Source: Paucibacter aquatile (lineage in GTDB: Bacteria; Pseudomonadota; Gammaproteobacteria; Burkholderiales; Burkholderiaceae_C). Taken from it: a stretch of 64,000 nucleotides of DNA. Under the pieces are notes generated by a model. The model ran no database searches. It was not told the origin of the DNA and saw nothing but the letters and a program-made list of their open reading frames with translations. Positions 41,010 to 51,498 of the stretch are shown here, piece by piece (positions within the stretch are counted from its first letter, which is position 1; each line of letters begins with the position of its first letter). The stretch is from NCBI RefSeq assembly GCF_002885975.1, contig NZ_POSP01000003.1, positions 2,666,001-2,730,000 on the forward strand. The letters run 5' to 3'. Both the position numbers and the translations under genes were made by a program.

Positions 41010-42091
41010 GGCTTTGTGTCTGGTTGCGATGCGGGGGGATTTTGCCCTGCTTCCGACTTATTCAAGCGGACTGTTTGTGCAAAAGCGTCGACAGTCCCCG
41101 ACTCGGGCTTCGTCGTCACCGGCACTGTGGCTTCCGTCCCAGAAACGGCCTCTGCCGTCGGCGCGGTGGCCGGCAGTTGCTGCAGCACGGCCTCCAGATC
41201 CTGGGCCATCTGCGCGCCGCTGGCATAGCGCAACTCGGGCCGCTTTTCCAGCGCCAGGGCCAGCACCAGCGCGAGCGACTCGGGCAGACCGGGGCGATGG
41301 TGGCGCACATCGGGCGGCGGCTCGTTGGCGATCTGGTACATCAGCTTGGCCATGGAATCCGACTGATGCGGCAGATGGCCGGTCAGCAGCTGGTAGACCA
41401 TGACACCGAGCGAGTAGAGATCGCTGCGCCCGTCCACCTTGAGCCCGGCCAGTTGCTCGGGCGACATGAAGGAAGGGGTGCCCAAAACCAGGCCGGTACG
41501 GGTGCGGCTGCCGTCGGCGATGCGGGCGATGCCAAAGTCCATGATCTTGAGCACATCGTGCTCGCGATCCAGCATCACGTTGGCGGGCTTGATGTCGCGG
41601 TGCACGACACCCTGGCCATGCGCGTAATCGAGGGCCAGCGCCAGGCGCCGCGCCAAGTGCAGCACCTCACGCACGGGCAGGAGCTGACCCGGCCGGGTGA
41701 AGTGGCTGAGGTCCTGGCCCTGGACATACTCCATCGCGATCCAGGCATCTGCGCCCGCCTCGCCGGCGTCGAGCACATGCAGGATGTCAGGATGCTGCAG
41801 ATGACCGGCGGCACGCGCCTCGCGCATGAAGCGCTGGCGCACATCGATCAGGTCTTCGGCGGCGAATTCGCGCTGCAGCGCCAGGCGCTTGATGGCCACC
41901 AACTGGCCGCTGGCGCGCTCGCGTGCCAGGTGCACCACGGCCATGGCGCCGCGGCCCAACTCACGTTGCAGCTCATAGGCTTGCAGGCCCGGTCCGGCCG
42001 GGCTGAGCGTCGGGTAGGCCTCGGGCACCGTCGAGGCTTCGCCATCCACCGTGTCGGGCTTGCCCAGCCACCGTTTCCAGAAACCTGCCAT
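41006..42091 (-). CDS. Hanks-type Ser/Thr protein kinase, soluble
   Basis: 361 residues. All kinase motifs are intact: GRGAMAVVHLA (about 46-56), Lys68 in VAIKRL, Glu91 in the C helix, HRDIKPANVML (164-174), DFGIARI (185-191), GTPSFMSPEQL (204-214) and DLYSLGVMVYQLL. It has no transmembrane or PASTA region, unlike PknB, so it is cytoplasmic. The tail (about 305-361) is Thr/Pro/Glu-rich and includes the site-like FAQTVRLNK. It follows terC by 35 bp and overlaps the phosphatase gene by 4 bp. The order matches kinase modules that control secretion or stress responses. Confidence 0.95.
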   Translation of the reverse strand: MAGFWKRWLGKPDTVDGEASTVPEAYPTLSPAGPGLQAYELQRELGRGAMAVVHLARERASGQLVAIKRLALQREFAAEDLIDVRQRFMREARAAGHLQHPDILHVLDAGEAGADAWIAMEYVQGQDLSHFTRPGQLLPVREVLHLARRLALALDYAHGQGVVHRDIKPANVMLDREHDVLKIMDFGIARIADGSRTRTGLVLGTPSFMSPEQLAGLKVDGRSDLYSLGVMVYQLLTGHLPHQSDSMAKLMYQIANEPPPDVRHHRPGLPESLALVLALALEKRPELRYASGAQMAQDLEAVLQQLPATAPTAEAVSGTEATVPVTTKPESGTVDAFAQTVRLNKSEAGQNPPASQPDTKP

Positions 42092-42126
42092 GCCCGTTCA
42101 CCTGTGTTCTTGCACGCGGCGGCCGC

Positions 42127-42861
42127 TCAGGCCTCGGCCGGCTTCTGCCGCGAGGCCATCCAGCGGCCCAGCGCCAACACCAGCAGCGCACCCGCCACGC
42201 CGGCACCGTAGTGCAGAGCCGGCATCACCTGGCTGCTGCCTTCCTTGGCGCCCGGTACGGTCGGCACCCAGCTGCTCAGGGCCGGGTCACCCACGGCCAT
42301 GGTGCCGGCGATCCAGCCCAGCAGCATGGCGCCCAGGGTGATGACGGCCGGGAAGCGGTCCATCAACTTGATCACCAGTTGGCTGCCCCAGACGATGATG
42401 GGGATGGACACCAGCAGGCCAAAGATCACCAGCGGCATCTGGTGGTCGCCGCCGCTGCTTTGCGCCGCACCGGCGATGGCGATCACGTTGTCCAGGCTCA
42501 TGACGAAGTCCGCGACGATCACCGTCTTGACGGCGGCCCAGAGCTTGTCGCTGGCTTGGATGTTGCCGTGCTCGTCTTCATCTTCCGGCACCAGCAGCTT
42601 GATGCCGATCCACAGCAGCAAGGCGGCGCCGACGATCTTCAGGTAGGGCACCTGCAACAAGGTCAGGGCAAAGAAGATCAGCACCACGCGCAGCACGATG
42701 GCGCCGGCGGTGCCCCAGATGATGCCCTTGGTGCGCTGCGCATCGGGCAGCTTGCGGCAGGCCAGGGCGATGACCACCGCGTTGTCGCCACCCAGCAGGA
42801 TGTCGATCATGATGATCTGGCCCACGGCCAACCAGAATTCGGGACTCGTCAAGGTGTCCAT
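42127..42861 (-). CDS. TerC-family integral membrane protein
   Basis: 244 residues with about seven membrane segments. Family motifs are MIDILLGGDNAVVIALACRKLP near residue 18 and VADFVMSLDNVIAIAGAA in the middle, each with the acidic residue pair in DN thought to bind metal ions. LVIKLMDRFPAVITLGAMLLGWIAGTM is typical of the YjbE-like subgroup. TerC/Alx proteins are linked to tellurite resistance and to manganese export. The ATG at 42861 was chosen over one 15 codons upstream because the family starts with MDTL....FW. It is the first gene of the kinase-phosphatase-FHA operon. Confidence 0.93.
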   Translation of the reverse strand: MDTLTSPEFWLAVGQIIMIDILLGGDNAVVIALACRKLPDAQRTKGIIWGTAGAIVLRVVLIFFALTLLQVPYLKIVGAALLLWIGIKLLVPEDEDEHGNIQASDKLWAAVKTVIVADFVMSLDNVIAIAGAAQSSGGDHQMPLVIFGLLVSIPIIVWGSQLVIKLMDRFPAVITLGAMLLGWIAGTMAVGDPALSSWVPTVPGAKEGSSQVMPALHYGAGVAGALLVLALGRWMASRQKPAEA

Positions 42862-42957
42862 ACTCGTTTCAACAGTTGCTGCCTGCCGGGAGCGCACGCC
42901 TGACATCGGCGTCGCGCCCCACTATAGCGAAGGCATGGTTCAAAGCACGCAGGCATG

Positions 42958-42982
42958 AAAAAAGGGGCTGCTGCCCCTTTTT
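42958..42982. terminator. Bidirectional intrinsic terminator after sucD
   Basis: Stem aaaaaggggc/gcccctttt with loop tgct, flanked by A on the left and T on the right, so it works on either strand. On the minus strand it lies 108 bp past the sucD stop and separates the suc operon from the terC operon. Confidence 0.85.
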
Positions 42983-43089
42983 GCGTGGCTGCACGGCGGA
43001 GCGTGCAGTCTGGTGCCAGGCGAGGCCGGCGCGATGCGTGAAATTACGCATTCGGCACCGGCCGGCCGCCGTGGCCGGCTCTCAGCGAA

Positions 43090-43983
43090 TCAGAGCAGGC
43101 CCTTGAGCAGCTTGCCCATTTCCGACGGGTTGCGGGTCACGGTGAAACCGCACTCTTCCATGATGGCGAGCTTGGCATCGGCCGTGTCGGCACCGCCGGC
43201 GATCAGTGCGCCTGCGTGGCCCATGCGCTTGCCCGGAGGGGCGGTCACGCCAGCGATGAAACCGACCACCGGCTTCTTCATGTTCAGCTTGCACCAGCGA
43301 GCGGCTTCGGCTTCGTCCGGGCCACCGATTTCACCGATCATGATGACGGCGTCGGTGTCCGGATCGTCGTTGAAGGCCTTCATCACGTCGATGTGCTTCA
43401 GGCCGTTGATCGGATCGCCACCGATACCGACGGCGCTGGACTGGCCCAGGCCGATTTCGGTCAGCTGTGCCACGGCTTCGTACGTCAGCGTGCCCGAGCG
43501 CGAGACCACGCCGATGCGGCCCTTGCGGTGGATGTGACCGGGCATGATGCCGATCTTGATTTCATCGGGCGTGATCAGGCCGGGGCAGTTGGGGCCCAGC
43601 AGCAAGGTTTTCTTGCCGCCGGCCGCTTCCTTGGCCTTCATCTTGTTGCGGATTTCCAGCATGTCACGGACGGGGATGCCTTCCGTGATGCAGATGGCCA
43701 GGTCCAGGTCGGCTTCGACGGCTTCCCAGATGGCGGCCGCAGCACCGGCGGGCGGCACATAGATCACCGACACGGTGGCGCCGGTTTGCGCAGCCGCTTC
43801 CTTGACGGTGGCGTAGATTGGGATGTCCGAAAACTTCTCGCCGGCCTTCTTGGGGTTCACGCCCGCCACGAAGGCGTTCTTGCCGTTGGCATAGGCCTGG
43901 CAACCCAGGGTGTGGAACTGACCGGTCTTGCCGGTGATGCCCTGGGTGATGACCTTGGTGTCTTTGTTGATGTAAATCGACAT
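43090..43983 (-). CDS. sucD: Succinyl-CoA synthetase alpha subunit
   Basis: 297 residues. With SucC it makes succinate and ATP (or GTP) from succinyl-CoA in the TCA cycle. The CoA-binding N-terminal domain starts MSIYINKDTKVITQGITGKTGQFHT, then GVNPKKAG and VYVPPAGAAAAIWEAVEADL. The phosphohistidine loop is present as GHAGALIAG, and the ligase domain has GPNCPGLITPDE and GIGGDPINGLKHIDV. A good ribosome site aaggaa precedes the ATG. It lies 31 bp after sucC. Confidence 0.97.
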   Translation of the reverse strand: MSIYINKDTKVITQGITGKTGQFHTLGCQAYANGKNAFVAGVNPKKAGEKFSDIPIYATVKEAAAQTGATVSVIYVPPAGAAAAIWEAVEADLDLAICITEGIPVRDMLEIRNKMKAKEAAGGKKTLLLGPNCPGLITPDEIKIGIMPGHIHRKGRIGVVSRSGTLTYEAVAQLTEIGLGQSSAVGIGGDPINGLKHIDVMKAFNDDPDTDAVIMIGEIGGPDEAEAARWCKLNMKKPVVGFIAGVTAPPGKRMGHAGALIAGGADTADAKLAIMEECGFTVTRNPSEMGKLLKGLL

Positions 43984-44014
43984 GATTTTTTTCCTTGCGT
44001 GGGCTTAGGCAGAC

Positions 44015-45175
<1,161 letters not shown>

Positions 45176-45198
45176 AGGGGTCTCGCTTGTGAGGAAAG

Positions 45199-45801
45199 TC
45201 AGGAAGTGGAGGCGGGCATCGCGGTGACGGCGGCCAGCGGTGAGGCTGCGTCGGCACTGCGGTACCAGCGAGGGTAATGGGTACGAACGACCTCGCCATC
45301 GCGTCGCAGGGCGTGGCAGCGGTCGAGTTGGAAGGGCGGCAGGCCATCGGCACTGCCTTCACGCACATCCAGCACCAGGCCGGCAAAGGCCTGAATGACA
45401 GCGGTGGGCAGGATCTGGCAGAGCTCGGTCAGGTGCGTGCAACCCTTGACGCCGGCCAGACGCTCTTTGAGGCCTAGACGGAAGCCCTTCATCAGGTTCA
45501 GGCCGACCAAGCGGCCGTAGGCATTGCCATGTTCGTCGCACACGCCGGCGTAAGGCATCCAGGTGGTGGCGGAGCGGGCTGCCAGCACGTTCAGCTCGGC
45601 GTCCACCGTCAGCAGGAGCTGCATGGCGTGGATGGGGTCGCCGGCCAAGCGCAGGCCGGTGGCAAGCGGCAGGTCGCGCGTCTTGGTGTCGGTCAACCCA
45701 GCCTCGACCTCATACAGGCCATCATCGCGTGCATAGACCTGCACATCGATGGCGCGGCGATGCAGCAAACGGCGCTCGGAGGTGGGGGATGAGAGAGACA
45801 T
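45199..45801 (-). CDS. DUF2889-domain protein
   Basis: 200 residues from the ATG at 45801. Recognised as DUF2889 by the start RRLLHRRAIDVQVYARDDGLYEVEAGLTDTK, the ACD-like segment MQLLLTVDAELNVLAARSATTWMPY, LVGLNLMKGFRLGLKERLAGVKGCTHLTELCQILPTAVIQAFAG and a C-terminal Cys/His (DRCHAL). The function is unknown. It is first in the same operon as sucC and sucD, which is a recurring arrangement in Burkholderiales by my memory, suggesting a role near succinyl-CoA metabolism or only shared expression. Confidence 0.9.
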   Translation of the reverse strand: MSLSSPTSERRLLHRRAIDVQVYARDDGLYEVEAGLTDTKTRDLPLATGLRLAGDPIHAMQLLLTVDAELNVLAARSATTWMPYAGVCDEHGNAYGRLVGLNLMKGFRLGLKERLAGVKGCTHLTELCQILPTAVIQAFAGLVLDVREGSADGLPPFQLDRCHALRRDGEVVRTHYPRWYRSADAASPLAAVTAMPASTS

Positions 45802-46011
45802 GGGTGGCAAAACGGCTTCGCAAACCGGCATCTAACGGCATGAATCCGCCGCCCGCCGGGCATTTGCGCAGGGCGAGAATGTAGCATGTCGCACTGCACC
45901 AAGCCTTTCACCAAGCTGTCGTGCAGCCAGTTCGCCCGTCGCCCAAGGTGACAATTCACTCAGGGTTGACCCGGATCAAGGACGCGGGGCTGGCGCGGCG
46001 GCCGGTCGAGA

Positions 46012-46650
46012 TCAGCTTTCGTCCTCGTCCGCCGGGCCGCGCAAGATGCGGCGCACCACCTCGCTGCCAAAACCCCGGCTGATCAAGAATCGCGTCTGCT
46101 TGGCGCGCATGGCGGCATCCTCAGGCCAACGACCGGCGAACTTGCGCTGCCAGACCTCGCGGGCTCGGGCCAGCTCGCTGTCCTTGAGGCTGGCCCGCTG
46201 TTCGGCGCTCATTTGTACGCCGTGCTGTGCCAGCTCCTGCTGGATGCGCTGGCTGCCGAAGCGTCGTGCCCGCGCATGGATGCGCGCATCGACGAAACGC
46301 TCCTCATCGAGGTAGCCGCGCTCCTGCAGCCACAGCAGCAGGGCATCCACCTCGGCGGCGATGGCGGCAGCGGGTTCTTCCGAGCCTCCCTCTTCGGGGA
46401 CCTCACGCGCGCCACCCTCGTCTTGCTCGCGCGCGCTCAAGCGCTCGGGGGACTCTGGCACCAGAGGCTCGAACCAGGCCGGGCCGCCGCACAGACTTTC
46501 CTTCACCGAGGCCGCCTGGCGCGCAGCGGCAGCCCGCTGATCGCGGGCGATGCGCAGCAGCTTGCGCCGCAGTTCGCTGCGGCTGTGCTCACGCTGGGCC
46601 AGCAGGGCAATGGCCCGGGCCTTCAGAGAGAGGGGCTGGGCAGCTCTCAC
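46012..46650 (-). CDS. recX: RecA regulator RecX, with an insertion
   Basis: 212 residues, longer than the usual 150 or so. The first repeat is LKARAIALLAQREHSRSELRRKLL; then, where other RecX proteins continue directly, there are about 55 extra, mostly acidic residues (about 38-95, ending GGSEEPAAAIAAEVDAL), followed by the normal LQERGYLDEERFVDARIHARARRFGSQRIQQELAQHGV and the third repeat KFAGRWPEDAAMRAKQTRFLISRGF. RecX caps and limits RecA filaments. The start is GTG at 46650. It is 131 bp after recA and shares its LexA-controlled promoter. Confidence 0.92.
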   Translation of the reverse strand: MRAAQPLSLKARAIALLAQREHSRSELRRKLLRIARDQRAAAARQAASVKESLCGGPAWFEPLVPESPERLSAREQDEGGAREVPEEGGSEEPAAAIAAEVDALLLWLQERGYLDEERFVDARIHARARRFGSQRIQQELAQHGVQMSAEQRASLKDSELARAREVWQRKFAGRWPEDAAMRAKQTRFLISRGFGSEVVRRILRGPADEDES

Positions 46651-46781
46651 GAGGAAATTTGAAGTTCAGGGCTCGGCAGCACACCGGGCAGCCAAGCCGC
46701 AGGGCTTCAAGCGCCGCCGCGGCCAGGTGCCCCGAGGCCTGGCAAAACGGTTGCAGGCCGGGCTGCCGCAACGGGGCGTCC

Positions 46782-47822
46782 TTACTCGGCCGCGCCGGTC
46801 TGGTTCAGCAGCGCCACACCCAGGGATTCACGGATGCGGTTTTCGATCTCGCGGCTGATGTCGGGGTTCTCGCGCAGGAACTCGCGGGCGTTGTCCTTGC
46901 CTTGGCCAATCTTTTCGCCCTGGTAGGCGTACCAGGAGCCCGACTTTTCAACCACCTTGGCAATCACGCCCATGTCGATGATCTCGCCTTCGCGGCTGAT
47001 GCCTTCGCCGTAAAGAATGTCGAACTCGGCGGTCTTGAACGGAGGCGAGACCTTGTTCTTGACGACCTTGACCTTGGTTTCGCTGCCGATGACGTCATCG
47101 CCCTTCTTGATCGAGCCGATGCGGCGGATATCCAGGCGCACCGAGGCGTAGAACTTGAGCGCATTGCCACCGGTGGTGGTTTCGGGGCTGCCGAACATCA
47201 CGCCGATCTTCATGCGGATCTGGTTGATGAAGATGACCATGCAGTTGGTCTTCTTGATGGTGGCGGTCAGCTTGCGCAGGGCCTGGCTCATCAGGCGGGC
47301 TTGCAGACCCGGCAGGGAATCACCCATTTCGCCTTCGAGTTCGGCCTTGGGCGTCAGCGCGGCCACGGAGTCGACCACGATCAGGTCGACCGAGCCGGAG
47401 CGCACCAGGGCGTCGACGATTTCCAGGGCCTGTTCGCCGGTGTCGGGCTGGCTGATCAGCAGCTCTTGCAGATTGACGCCCAGCTTTTGCGCGTACTGGA
47501 TGTCCAGCGCGTGTTCGGCATCGATGAAGGCGCAGGTGCCGGCCAGCTTTTGCATCTCGGCGATGACCTGCAGGGTCAGGGTGGTCTTGCCCGAGGACTC
47601 CGGGCCGTAAATCTCGACCACACGGCCGCGCGGCAGGCCACCGACGCCCAGAGCGATGTCCAGGCCCAGGGAGCCGGTGGAGACGACCTGGATATCCTCG
47701 ATCACCTCGCCTTCACCGAGGCGCATGATGGAGCCCTTGCCGAACTGCTTCTCGATCTGGCTGAGGGCGGCTTGCAGGGCCTTGGCTTTTTCGGTGTTGA
47801 GGGCTTTGACGGGGGCATCCAT
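46782..47822 (-). CDS. recA: Recombinase RecA
   Basis: 346 residues. DNA strand exchange and LexA coprotease. Walker A is GPESSGKTTL (about 73-82), MAW-type loop and Walker B are SVDLIVVDSVAALTPKAE, L1 has GDSLPGLQARLMSQALRKLT, and L2 FINQIRMKIGVMFGSPETTTGGNALKFYASVRLDIRR. The C-terminus is acidic and ends LLNQTGAAE. Ribosome site aggaga lies 8 bp before the ATG. Expression is under a consensus LexA box. Confidence 0.98.
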   Translation of the reverse strand: MDAPVKALNTEKAKALQAALSQIEKQFGKGSIMRLGEGEVIEDIQVVSTGSLGLDIALGVGGLPRGRVVEIYGPESSGKTTLTLQVIAEMQKLAGTCAFIDAEHALDIQYAQKLGVNLQELLISQPDTGEQALEIVDALVRSGSVDLIVVDSVAALTPKAELEGEMGDSLPGLQARLMSQALRKLTATIKKTNCMVIFINQIRMKIGVMFGSPETTTGGNALKFYASVRLDIRRIGSIKKGDDVIGSETKVKVVKNKVSPPFKTAEFDILYGEGISREGEIIDMGVIAKVVEKSGSWYAYQGEKIGQGKDNAREFLRENPDISREIENRIRESLGVALLNQTGAAE

Positions 47823-47864
47823 GATTCGTTCTCCTGAAAAGGGCTGGGCGGATTATGTCGCAAT

Positions 47865-47880
47865 CTGTATGTTTGTACAG
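47865..47880. promoter_or_regulatory. LexA (SOS) box of recA
   Basis: ctgtatgtttgtacag, matching the CTGT-N8-ACAG consensus of beta/gammaproteobacterial LexA exactly. It lies 43 bp upstream of the recA ATG, overlapping the likely promoter; a cataat sequence on the minus strand just downstream (about 47853-47858) is a candidate -10 box. It implies SOS induction of recA and recX. Confidence 0.88.
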
Positions 47881-48104
47881 TAGTTTGACGATTGCACTTT
47901 GGCAAGCCGTTTCGGCGCTCGCCGTGTCATGGCTGAATCCTAGGGTGCCACTGGCTCACTGGATGAGCCAGCAATTGATGAAGTCAAAATTCGGATGGCG
48001 CTTGATTTCACCGCGCACAAGCAGCTGTGAGCCGCCGAAGCCCTGGCTGGCATCCCTAGAATGCGGGAACTAGCCCCTTGGCCATGAGTGATGGAGACTG
48101 ACGC

Positions 48105-48782
<678 letters not shown>

Positions 48783-48824
48783 AGCCCACGCCCACGCCCG
48801 CGCCCAACCGGAGCCTGCCCCACC

Positions 48825-50330
48825 ATGGCGGCTGAAACCGGCCAACGCTCGCTGTTTGGCGAGATCCTCGATTGGATGCTCGCGCCCTTGCTGCTGATCT
48901 GGCCGATCAGCGTGGCCCTGACCTGGCTGGTGGCGCAAGGCATCGCCAGCCGGCCCTACGACCGAGAGCTCGGCGAAATGGCCCGCACCCTGGGCCTGCA
49001 AGTGGCCTCGGCCGCGCCGCTGCCCGAGGGGCGCAGCGCCCGCTCCCGCTACGCCCTGGCCCCGGAGGCAGCGGCCCTGCTGCGCGCGGACGAAACCGAC
49101 ACCGTCTACTACCAGGTGCTGGGCCTGCGCGGCGAGCTGCTCAACGGCGATGCCAAGCTGCCCGTGCCGCCCGAGGACGATGTCATCGTGCCCTGGGAGC
49201 TGCATTTCCGCGATGAAGACATGGGCAGCGAACGCGTGCGCGTGGCCTACCTCTGGGTGTCGCCCGAGGGCATGGCGGGCAGCACCCAAACCATGCTGGT
49301 GCAGGTGGCCGAGACGCTGGGCAAACGCTCGCGCCTGACCAACGAAATCATCAAGGGCGTGATCCTGCCGCAGTTCGTGATCCTGCCGCTGGCGGTGCTG
49401 CTGGTCTGGCTGGCCCTGGCGCGTGGCATTGCCCCGCTCAACGAGTTGCAGCGCCGCATCCGCTCGCGTGAAAGCTCGGACCTGAGCCCCATCGACGAGC
49501 GCCGCATCCCCGACGAGGTGGCGCCTCTGGTGCGCGCCATCAACGACCTGCTGGCGCGCCTGGACCAGTCCATCAGCAGCCAAAAGCATTTCCTGGCCGA
49601 CGCCGCCCACCAGCTCAAAACACCGCTGGCCGGCCTGCGCACGCAGGCGGAATTCGCCCAACGCGAAATTGACGAAGGCCGCAGCGAGCCTGCTGAACTG
49701 AAGCGTTCGCTGCAACAGATTGCCCTGTCCAGCCAGCGCGCGGCGCACATGGTCAACCAGCTGCTGGCCATGGCCCGGGCCGAGGACCAGGAGCATGCGG
49801 CCCGGCGTGGTGAGGTCAATCTGGCCGAACTGGCCACCGAAACCGTGCGCGACTTCGTGCCGCGCGCGCTCGACAAGCGCATCGACCTGGGCTACGAGGG
49901 CCCCGACCCCGAAGCCAGCAGCCTCACCCTGCACGGCCACGCCCTGCTGATCCGCGAGCTGATCCGCAACCTGGTGGACAACGCCTTGCTCTACACGCCG
50001 GCCGGCGGCACGGTCACCGTGCGCATCGTCGAAGACCCCTTCGGCCAGGTCAGCGTGCTGCAGGTGGAAGACTCCGGCCCGGGCATTCCCGAGAGTGAGC
50101 GGGACAAGGTCTTCCAGCCCTTCTACCGGGCCCTGGGCACCAATGTCGATGGCTCCGGTCTGGGCCTGGCCATCGTGCGCGAGATCGCCCAGCAGCATGA
50201 GGCCGAGCTCAGCCTGGACGACACCCGCCCGCGCCGCCCCGGTCAACAGCCCGAACCCGATGGCCAGGGCCCCGGCGCGCGCTTCACCGTGCGCTTCCAT
50301 GCGCGGCCGGCTCAGCCCGCCACGGAGTGA
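48825..50330 (+). CDS. Two-component sensor histidine kinase (TctE/QseC-like)
   Basis: 501 residues. Two membrane helices (about 18-38 and 179-200) flank a periplasmic sensor of about 140 residues that resembles the 2CSK_N sensor domain (YDRELGEMARTLGLQV, TVYYQVLGLRGELLNGD). A HAMP-like PLNELQRRIRSRESSDLSPID leads to the dimer domain with His262 in ADAAHQLKTPLAGLRTQAE. ATPase motifs: N box LIRNLVDNALLYTPAGG, G1 VEDSGPGIP, F box FQPFYRA and G2 GSGLGLAIV. 7 bp separate its stop from the convergent rodA stop. TctE-type kinases often sense organic acids, but the ligand is not shown here. Confidence 0.95.
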   Translation: MAAETGQRSLFGEILDWMLAPLLLIWPISVALTWLVAQGIASRPYDRELGEMARTLGLQVASAAPLPEGRSARSRYALAPEAAALLRADETDTVYYQVLGLRGELLNGDAKLPVPPEDDVIVPWELHFRDEDMGSERVRVAYLWVSPEGMAGSTQTMLVQVAETLGKRSRLTNEIIKGVILPQFVILPLAVLLVWLALARGIAPLNELQRRIRSRESSDLSPIDERRIPDEVAPLVRAINDLLARLDQSISSQKHFLADAAHQLKTPLAGLRTQAEFAQREIDEGRSEPAELKRSLQQIALSSQRAAHMVNQLLAMARAEDQEHAARRGEVNLAELATETVRDFVPRALDKRIDLGYEGPDPEASSLTLHGHALLIRELIRNLVDNALLYTPAGGTVTVRIVEDPFGQVSVLQVEDSGPGIPESERDKVFQPFYRALGTNVDGSGLGLAIVREIAQQHEAELSLDDTRPRRPGQQPEPDGQGPGARFTVRFHARPAQPATE

Positions 50331-50337
50331 GGCGGGC

Positions 50338-51498
50338 TCAGGAACGGTTGAAGCGCCGCGATTTGGCGATCGACATCAACAGACCCAGGCCAAAGCCCAG
50401 GGTCACCATGGCCGTACCGCCGTAGCTGATGAAGGGCAAGGGCACGCCCACCACCGGGAGGATGCCGCTGACCATGCCCATGTTCACGAACACATAGGTG
50501 AAGAAGCTCAGCGTGATGGCCCCCGCCATCAGCCGCGAGAACAGCGTGGGTGCGTCCGAGGCAATCATCAGCCCGCGCAGGATCAGGGCCGTGAAGCCGA
50601 GCAGCAGCCCCAGGGCACCAAACAGGCCGAACTCCTCGCCGTAGGCGGCGAAGATGAAGTCGGTGGTGCGCTCGGGAATGAACTCCAGATGGGTTTGCGT
50701 GCCCTTCATGAAGCCCTTGCCGGTCAGGCCGCCGGAGCCGATGGCGATCTCGCCCTGGATGATGTGGAAGCCCTTGCCCAGCGGATCCTTGGTCGGGTCC
50801 AGCAGGGTGCAGACGCGGTTCTTCTGGTACTCGCGCAGCACCGGCCAGGTCACATCGGGCTGGCAGATCGCCTCCTCGCTCACCACCAGGGCCGTGATGC
50901 CCGCCCCCGCCAGCACAAAGGCCGGGATGATCAAGCGCCAGGACAGGCCGGCAAAAAAGATCACGTACAAGCCGGCCGAGAGCACCAGGATGGAGGTGCC
51001 CAGGTCGGGCTGCTTGGCCACCAGGCCCACAGGAACAGCCAGCAGGATGAAGGCGGCCACAAAGTCCGGCAGGCGCAGCTGCCCTTCGCGTTTCTGGAAC
51101 CACCAGGCCAGCATCAGCGGCACAGCGATCTTGAGGATCTCCGAGGGCTGGATCTGCGTCACGCCGACATTGAGCCAGCGCGTCGCGCCCTTCTTGGTGA
51201 TGCCGAACAAGGCCGTGGCCACCAGCAGCGCCACGCCCACGGTGTACAGCGGCACAGCCAGAGCCATCATGCGCTGTGGCGAAACCTGGGCCACCAGAAA
51301 AATCAGGGCAATCGCCAGCAAGGTGTTGCGACCATGATCCACAAAACGCGTGCCATGGTCATAACCCGCGGAATACATGCTCACCAGACCCAGCCCCATC
51401 AGCCAGGCGATGGACAGCAGTAAGGGCAGATCGAAGCCGGAGAACCAGGGTCGCAGGCGCTGCCACCAGCTGGGACCGTTGAAGGCATTGGCACTCAT
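50338..51498 (-). CDS. rodA: Peptidoglycan glycosyltransferase RodA (SEDS family)
   Basis: 386 residues, about ten membrane segments. It polymerises glycan strands together with PBP2 for cell elongation. SEDS motifs visible: WLMGLGLVSMYSAGYDHGT, KIAVPLMLAWWFQKREGQLRLPDF, LVAKQPDLGTSILVLSAGLYVIFFAGLSW, IGSGGLTGKGFMKGTQTHLEFIPERTTDFIFAAYGEEFG and LPVVGVPLPFISYGGTAMVTLGFGLGLLMSI. The catalytic aspartate region is PDLGTS. Start overlaps the mrdA stop by 4 bp. Last gene of the rod-shape operon. Confidence 0.97.
   Translation of the reverse strand: MSANAFNGPSWWQRLRPWFSGFDLPLLLSIAWLMGLGLVSMYSAGYDHGTRFVDHGRNTLLAIALIFLVAQVSPQRMMALAVPLYTVGVALLVATALFGITKKGATRWLNVGVTQIQPSEILKIAVPLMLAWWFQKREGQLRLPDFVAAFILLAVPVGLVAKQPDLGTSILVLSAGLYVIFFAGLSWRLIIPAFVLAGAGITALVVSEEAICQPDVTWPVLREYQKNRVCTLLDPTKDPLGKGFHIIQGEIAIGSGGLTGKGFMKGTQTHLEFIPERTTDFIFAAYGEEFGLFGALGLLLGFTALILRGLMIASDAPTLFSRLMAGAITLSFFTYVFVNMGMVSGILPVVGVPLPFISYGGTAMVTLGFGLGLLMSIAKSRRFNRS

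Noticed and set aside
39431..42091. Kinase/phosphatase/FHA trio as part of a type VI secretion system
   Set aside because: No Tss component is present in the window, and the neighbours are terC and sucCD.
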